Assembly (NCBI GenBank): GCA_944382965.1
Contig: CALWOA010000003.1
Location: forward strand, 79,155-143,154
Source of the DNA: an uncultured Oscillospiraceae bacterium
Lineage (GTDB): Bacteria > Bacillota > Clostridia > Oscillospirales > Oscillospiraceae
Reading direction: 5' to 3'
Length of the DNA: 64,000 bases
Position 1 is the first letter of the stretch; every line of letters begins with the position of its first letter. Shown here in pieces: positions 60,527-64,000 of this stretch. A program made the position numbers and the translations under genes. The notes beneath the pieces are model-generated. The model was not told the origin of the DNA. It searched no databases and was given only the letters and a program-made list of their open reading frames with translations.

Positions 60527-61559
60527 TCGTAACTATGCAGAATATGCCTGGGAGCAGACTGCCGCGCTGCTTGCCATTGACTCCCCTTCCGGCTTTACCG
60601 GAAGCGCTGCAATTTGGGTAAAGGAAGCCTTCCAGAAGCTGGGCTTTGCAGCGGAAATCACCACCAAGGGCGGCGTGCTGGCAGACCTGGGCGGCAAGGC
60701 AGAGGACGATGGTCTTCTGCTGGAAGCCCACTGTGACACCCTGGGCGGCATGGTCAGCCAGATCAAGGGCAACGGCCGGCTCCAGCTCACCGCCATCGGC
60801 GGCATGCGGGCAGAAAATGGTGAGGCGGAAAACGTCACCGTCTATACCCGCTCCGGTAAAACCATGGAAGGCACCTTCCAGCTGTGCAACGCTTCGGTGC
60901 ATGTCAACGGTGCTTACGGCGATACCAAGCGGGAGTACGCCACCATGGAAGTGGTGCTGGACGAGGAGGTTTCCTCTGCCGAAGATACCCGGAAACTGGG
61001 CATCGAGGTGGGCGACTACGTCTGCTTTGACCCCCGCACCCGGCGCACTGCCTCCGGCTATCTGAAAAGTCGGTTCCTGGACGATAAGCTGTCCGTGGGC
61101 ATTCTGCTGGGCTTTGCCAAGTATCTTTCCGACAACCACATCACCCCCGCCCGGAAAACCTACGCTCACATCACCGTTTACGAAGAAGTGGGCCACGGCG
61201 GTTCCGCTTCTGTCCCCGCCGGGGTCACGGAAGCCATTTCCGTGGATATGGGCTGCGTGGGCGAGGGCCTGAGCTGCACCGAGCGGCAGGTGAGCATCTG
61301 CGCCAAGGATTCCGGCGGCCCCTACAGCTACGAAGTGGTCGGAAAGCTCATTGACGCCGCCAAGAAAACCGGCGCTGACTACGCCGTGGATGTGTACCCT
61401 CACTACGGCTCCGACGTGGAAGCCACATTGCGCTCCGGTCACGACCTGCGCCACGGCCTGATCGGTGCCGGCGTCTACGCCAGCCACGGCTACGAACGCA
61501 GCCACATGGACGGTGTGTACAGCACCCTGAAAGTCCTCCAGGGCTATCTGGAGGTGTGA
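60519..61559 (+). CDS. M42 family metallopeptidase
   Basis: A cytosolic, dodecameric aminopeptidase of the TET/glutamyl-aminopeptidase type using two metal ions. The 346-residue protein shows LEAHCDTLGG (metal histidine and aspartate), DDKLSVG, YEEVGHGGSASVP (catalytic and metal glutamates) and a C-terminal HGYERSHMDGV metal histidine. AGGAGG precedes the ATG, which lies within the end of the YdcF gene. A GGAGGTG inside its last codons serves the next, truncated ORF. Confidence 0.92.
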   Translation: MIDRNYAEYAWEQTAALLAIDSPSGFTGSAAIWVKEAFQKLGFAAEITTKGGVLADLGGKAEDDGLLLEAHCDTLGGMVSQIKGNGRLQLTAIGGMRAENGEAENVTVYTRSGKTMEGTFQLCNASVHVNGAYGDTKREYATMEVVLDEEVSSAEDTRKLGIEVGDYVCFDPRTRRTASGYLKSRFLDDKLSVGILLGFAKYLSDNHITPARKTYAHITVYEEVGHGGSASVPAGVTEAISVDMGCVGEGLSCTERQVSICAKDSGGPYSYEVVGKLIDAAKKTGADYAVDVYPHYGSDVEATLRSGHDLRHGLIGAGVYASHGYERSHMDGVYSTLKVLQGYLEV

Positions 61560-61561
61560 GT

Positions 61562-61612
61562 ATGGCTTGGGATCGGGACAAAGAACGGAAGGCCGGGAAG
61601 GCACCAATATGA
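61562..61612 (+). pseudogene. Truncated 5' end of the gene that followed the M42 peptidase
   Basis: An ATG at 61562 is perfectly placed after GGAGGTG at the end of the M42 gene and reads MAWDRDKERKAGKAPI, then stops where AT-rich DNA begins. The start looks like a coupled core gene whose body has been lost or displaced by the insertion. It is too short to name. Confidence 0.4.
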
Positions 61613-61923
61613 AGAAAATGATCTATTTTGTTCCCACGATAATTGCGCTGCTCCTGTATATCATATTGGGATTTACAGGCAGTTTTGGTGCAATCAATCC
61701 TTTTGTTTGGTTATGGATTGCTATTATGTTTGTATCTGCTGTTGTTATGCTTAAGAGAAAGTGGTACGGATGCGCAGGTGGCTTTGTTGTTGGGTGCATG
61801 TTAATTTATATGAGTACGCAATACACCGGACAAGCAATCGATATTGAGAGGCCTTTGGGGATAATACTTTGCATCTATTATCTGATATGTGGTTTGGTCA
61901 TTTACAAAGAGAATAAGAAATAA
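61609..61923 (+). CDS. Small membrane protein
   Basis: A 104-residue, AT-rich gene encoding a protein with four hydrophobic segments (MIYFVPTIIALLLYIILG..., FVWLWIAIMFVSAVVML, GGFVVGCMLIYM and IILCIYYLICGLVIY) and a charged end KENKK. The ATG at 61609 has GGAAGG upstream. No family recognised. It marks the start of the AT-rich segment. Confidence 0.65.
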   Translation: MKKMIYFVPTIIALLLYIILGFTGSFGAINPFVWLWIAIMFVSAVVMLKRKWYGCAGGFVVGCMLIYMSTQYTGQAIDIERPLGIILCIYYLICGLVIYKENKK

Positions 61924-61936
61924 ATTCTGCTTTATT

Positions 61937-62503
61937 ATGAAGATTTCAAAGTCATTCTACGCTCAGGACAGACGGCGCATGGAATAAATATTGCCCGGAC
62001 AGCTTATCCTCAACCGCCTGTTGGAACACAGGAATTTTCCCAAGCTGATAGATTTGATACGGATTTATTTTCAGGACACGGCGGCAAAGGGGATAACAGC
62101 AAGAAACCAGCTTATCGAGATAGCAACGGCTTCCCTGTCCGACCTGATGAAAGAACACCCGGAACACCGGGCGGAAGCAAAGCAGGATTTACAGCTTTTG
62201 AACGCCCAAAAGATGGGGGAACATGAAGCAGAGATTGAAAAAATCAAAAATGTGTTCCTGGCTATCCTGCGGGATATTAAGAAAGATATTGACAACGGGG
62301 AACAGCCAGGGGAAGCTGTGACCGCCGCTATGTTCCAAGCCATGCGGGACGCACTGGCGGAGCAGAAACAAAAGCCGCTTTCCATTGACGATGTAACGGC
62401 GATGATAGCCGGACAGATCGGACAGCTTGCACCGATGGATGAAGAAACTGCCGACTTGTTCCAAAAGTTGTTAAAGAAAGTGATGAACCAAAAAAATGAC
62501 TGA
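61937..62503 (+). pseudogene. Broken mobile-element gene
   Basis: An ATG at 61937 opens MKISKSFYAQDRRRME and then a TAA (61985-61987); the same frame continues without a start codon as a ~170-residue helical stretch (PGQLILNRLLEHRNFPKLIDLI..., then KKVMNQKND). Only a TTG without RBS could restart it. The continuing part resembles proteins of conjugative elements in gut Bacillota by general character, not by a named family. I read it as one gene disrupted by a nonsense change or internal deletion. Confidence 0.5.
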
Positions 62504-62544
62504 TATTTTATCAGAGAAAATCGCAGTAGCAAGGGAGGATAGCC

Positions 62545-63159
62545 ATGAAAGAACAATGGCTGGAATGGGCAATAGAATTACAGAGTCTTGCACAAGCAGG
62601 ATTGACCTATGGAAAAGACATTTTTGATAGAGAACGCTATGAAAGGATACGGGAAATTTCTGCTGAGATAATGGCATATAAGACAGATATACCCGTTCAA
62701 AAAGCGAAAGACCTTTTCTGTAATGAAACAGGATACCAGACGCCAAAACTTGATACCAGAGCCGCTATTTTTCAAAATGGAAAAATTCTTCTTGTTAAAG
62801 AGAATAGCGGAAAATGGTCACTTCCCGGAGGTTGGGTTGATGTAAATGTGTCTGTCAAAGAAAATACTATTAAGGAGGTCAAAGAAGAAGCGGGCTTAGA
62901 TGTAACTGCTGATAAAGTGATTGCAATTCAAGACCGCTCTAAACATAACTTGCCAGTATATGCTTATGGCGTATGTAAAATATTTGTACTTTGCACCATT
63001 ATCGGAGGTGCCTTCAAAGAAAATATAGAAACTACGGGCTTTGCATATTTTTCAGAAAATGAACTGCCGGAACTGGCCACGGAAAAGAATAATGAAGAGC
63101 AAGTAAAAATGTGTTTTGAAGCATATCGAACCAAAAACTGGTCAACTCTTTTTGATTAG
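62545..63159 (+). CDS. NUDIX hydrolase with NUDIX N-terminal helical domain
   Basis: The 204-residue AT-rich gene encodes an N-terminal helical NUDIX-associated domain (about 1-60, EWAIELQSLAQAGLTYGKD) and a NUDIX domain with LPGGWVDVNVSVKENTIKEVKEEAGL. The Nudix box keeps the REVKEE-type glutamates as KEVKEE, although the first box glutamate is replaced. Likely hydrolyses a nucleoside diphosphate derivative. An AGGGAGGA site precedes the start. It is followed after 26 bases by the HAD gene. Confidence 0.88.
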   Translation: MKEQWLEWAIELQSLAQAGLTYGKDIFDRERYERIREISAEIMAYKTDIPVQKAKDLFCNETGYQTPKLDTRAAIFQNGKILLVKENSGKWSLPGGWVDVNVSVKENTIKEVKEEAGLDVTADKVIAIQDRSKHNLPVYAYGVCKIFVLCTIIGGAFKENIETTGFAYFSENELPELATEKNNEEQVKMCFEAYRTKNWSTLFD

Positions 63160-63185
63160 ACCGAGGGAAAAGGAGGAACAGTCCT

Positions 63186-63815
63186 ATGGGTTATAAGCAG
63201 ATTGTTTTTGATGTAGACGGAACTCTGATTGATACAGAATATGCCGTCATTCATTCTTTGCAAGATACTATAAGAGCAATAAACGGAAAGATAATCTCCG
63301 ATAAAGAATTAACATTTGCTTTAGGAATTACCGGCGAAAATGCTTTGCGGCGTTTAGGAGTGAGTGATATAGCGTCAGCACTATCCATGTGGGACAAAAA
63401 CATGGAAAAATACAGGGACACGATTACTGTATTTCACGGGATAAAAGAATTGCTTGAGACTATTTCGGAATTAAAATTAGGCATAGGCATTGTTACCTCT
63501 AAAACCCATGAAGAATTTAGAAGCGATTTTCAGAAATTTGATATATCATCTTACTTTGAAACCGTAGTCTGTGCTGATGATACGCTACAACACAAACCAG
63601 AATCAGACCCGCTTTTGAAATATATGGAATGGACAAAATGTCAAGCAAATGAGTTACTGTACATTGGCGATAGTATCTACGACATGCAGTGCGCTAAACA
63701 TGCAAATGTAAACTTTGGATTAGCAAAATGGGGTGCTGGAAATAGAGTGAATGCTCAAAAAGCATTCTGTACTCCTTTTGATTTAGCCAAAAGTCTTGCT
63801 TTAACAAAAAGCTAA
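63186..63815 (+). CDS. HAD hydrolase, phosphoglycolate phosphatase-like
   Basis: The 209-residue protein has HAD motif I FDVDGTLIDTEYA, a helical cap, motif II IGIVTSKTH, motif III lysine in HKPESDPLLK and motif IV LYIGDSIYDM. It belongs to the Gph/PpaX-like group. AAGGAGGA precedes the start. Together with the NUDIX gene it forms a two-gene unit of the acquired segment, perhaps handling nucleotide by-products, which is inference. Confidence 0.88.
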   Translation: MGYKQIVFDVDGTLIDTEYAVIHSLQDTIRAINGKIISDKELTFALGITGENALRRLGVSDIASALSMWDKNMEKYRDTITVFHGIKELLETISELKLGIGIVTSKTHEEFRSDFQKFDISSYFETVVCADDTLQHKPESDPLLKYMEWTKCQANELLYIGDSIYDMQCAKHANVNFGLAKWGAGNRVNAQKAFCTPFDLAKSLALTKS

Positions 63816-64000
63816 TACTTGATACAAGCAAGTAGCAAAGCCAGCCGAGCCAGTCAACGGTCAAGATGAACGGCGCATTTCATGCGCCGCCGTTGACAGT
63901 CACGCCCGTCTTTGCTAAAGGGTAATCAAGGCGGGAAAGCCCTAAAATGGCTTCCCGCCCATTTCAATTTTTAGAAAAGAAACGCTCCAAAATCAGAAAG
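63816..64000. other. Hairpin-rich non-coding DNA, possible transfer-origin-like region
   Basis: No gene is seen. GTCAACGG (63853-63860) pairs with CCGTTGAC (63890-63897) and encloses GGCGCAT/ATGCGCC (63872-63888). A second stem, GGCGGGAAaGCC with GGCTTCCCGCC (63930-63959), resembles a terminator followed by ATTTCAATTTTTA. Such paired hairpins occur in non-coding DNA of conjugative elements, but no relaxase gene is in view. Confidence 0.4.

Larger units (their letters stand above)
61605..64000. mobile_element. AT-rich horizontally acquired segment (edge of a mobile element)
   Basis: From about 61.6 kb base composition and codon use change sharply to AT-rich, and the genes switch from housekeeping to element-type. 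Contents are a small membrane protein, a broken element gene, NUDIX and HAD genes and hairpin-rich non-coding DNA. The segment continues past the right edge, and no integrase, transposase or terminal repeat is inside the window, so its type is unresolved. Confidence 0.6.

Noticed and set aside
1-64000. CRISPR array, rRNA or tRNA genes
   Set aside because: No evenly spaced direct repeats, no rRNA signature segments and no T-arm consensus in a cloverleaf context were seen on reading both strands.

Overview
The window comes from a moderately GC-rich, low-repeat bacterial chromosome, most likely a Clostridia-class Bacillota of the Oscillospiraceae/Ruminococcaceae type. The evidence is the regulatory style: a T-box on thrS, a ZTP riboswitch on the purine operon, a preQ1-I riboswitch on queT, many sigma-A promoters with 17-base spacers, strong Shine-Dalgarno sites and hairpin/T-tract terminators. 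A SpoIIQ-like M23 protein and an EF-G2-like GTPase also fit. No rRNA, tRNA or CRISPR array was seen. Almost all of the window is core chromosome; only the last ~2.4 kb looks foreign.

Layout. 0-9.7 kb: 3' part missing murA, an RsmB/RsmF-family rRNA methyltransferase, the M23 protein, EF-G-like GTPase, a CorC/HlyC membrane protein behind a candidate attenuator, ftsH and rlmB. 9.7-20.3 kb: a degenerate P-type-ATPase-like membrane protein, a lipoprotein, trmL, pgk, tpiA, sua5-coaE-aminopeptidase, then queT under a preQ1-I riboswitch. 20.4-23.4 kb: DUF2156 protein, GNAT, TraX-like protein and a P-loop kinase. 23.8-35.5 kb: a complete purine operon purE-C-F-M-N, a stand-alone IMP cyclohydrolase, a stand-alone AICAR transformylase, purD and purL, headed by a consensus promoter and a ZTP riboswitch with an overlapping terminator. 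Here the two activities of PurH are separate genes, and PurF lacks its N-terminal nucleophile cysteine.

35.5-42.9 kb: small membrane proteins with an XRE regulator, then on the minus strand typA-capA and the rpmH-rnpA-yidD-yidC-jag operon. 43.0-53.2 kb is the most unusual stretch: metF, cooC, acsD, a single-gene fusion of AcsC (large corrinoid iron-sulfur protein subunit) with AcsE (methyl-THF:corrinoid methyltransferase), two accessory membrane genes, and an acsV/RACo-type corrinoid reductive activator with VOC and DUF3786 genes. Together they would reduce methylene-THF to methyl-THF, move the methyl group to the corrinoid protein and keep the corrinoid active. The CODH/ACS catalytic subunits (AcsA, AcsB) are not in the window.

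53.3-61.6 kb: rsmA operon, a ~1.1-kb intergenic region with a 41-residue membrane ORF, repeated TTACAT motifs and a possible structured RNA, then T-box-thrS (lacking the TGS domain), a lipoprotein, a YdcF protein and an M42 peptidase. 61.6-64.0 kb: an AT-rich insertion that appears to cut the gene following the M42 peptidase and carries a broken mobile-element gene, NUDIX and HAD genes and hairpin-rich non-coding DNA. A common thread is one-carbon metabolism: the ZTP riboswitch senses the precursor that builds up when formyl-THF is short, while metF and acsE draw on the same folate pool.
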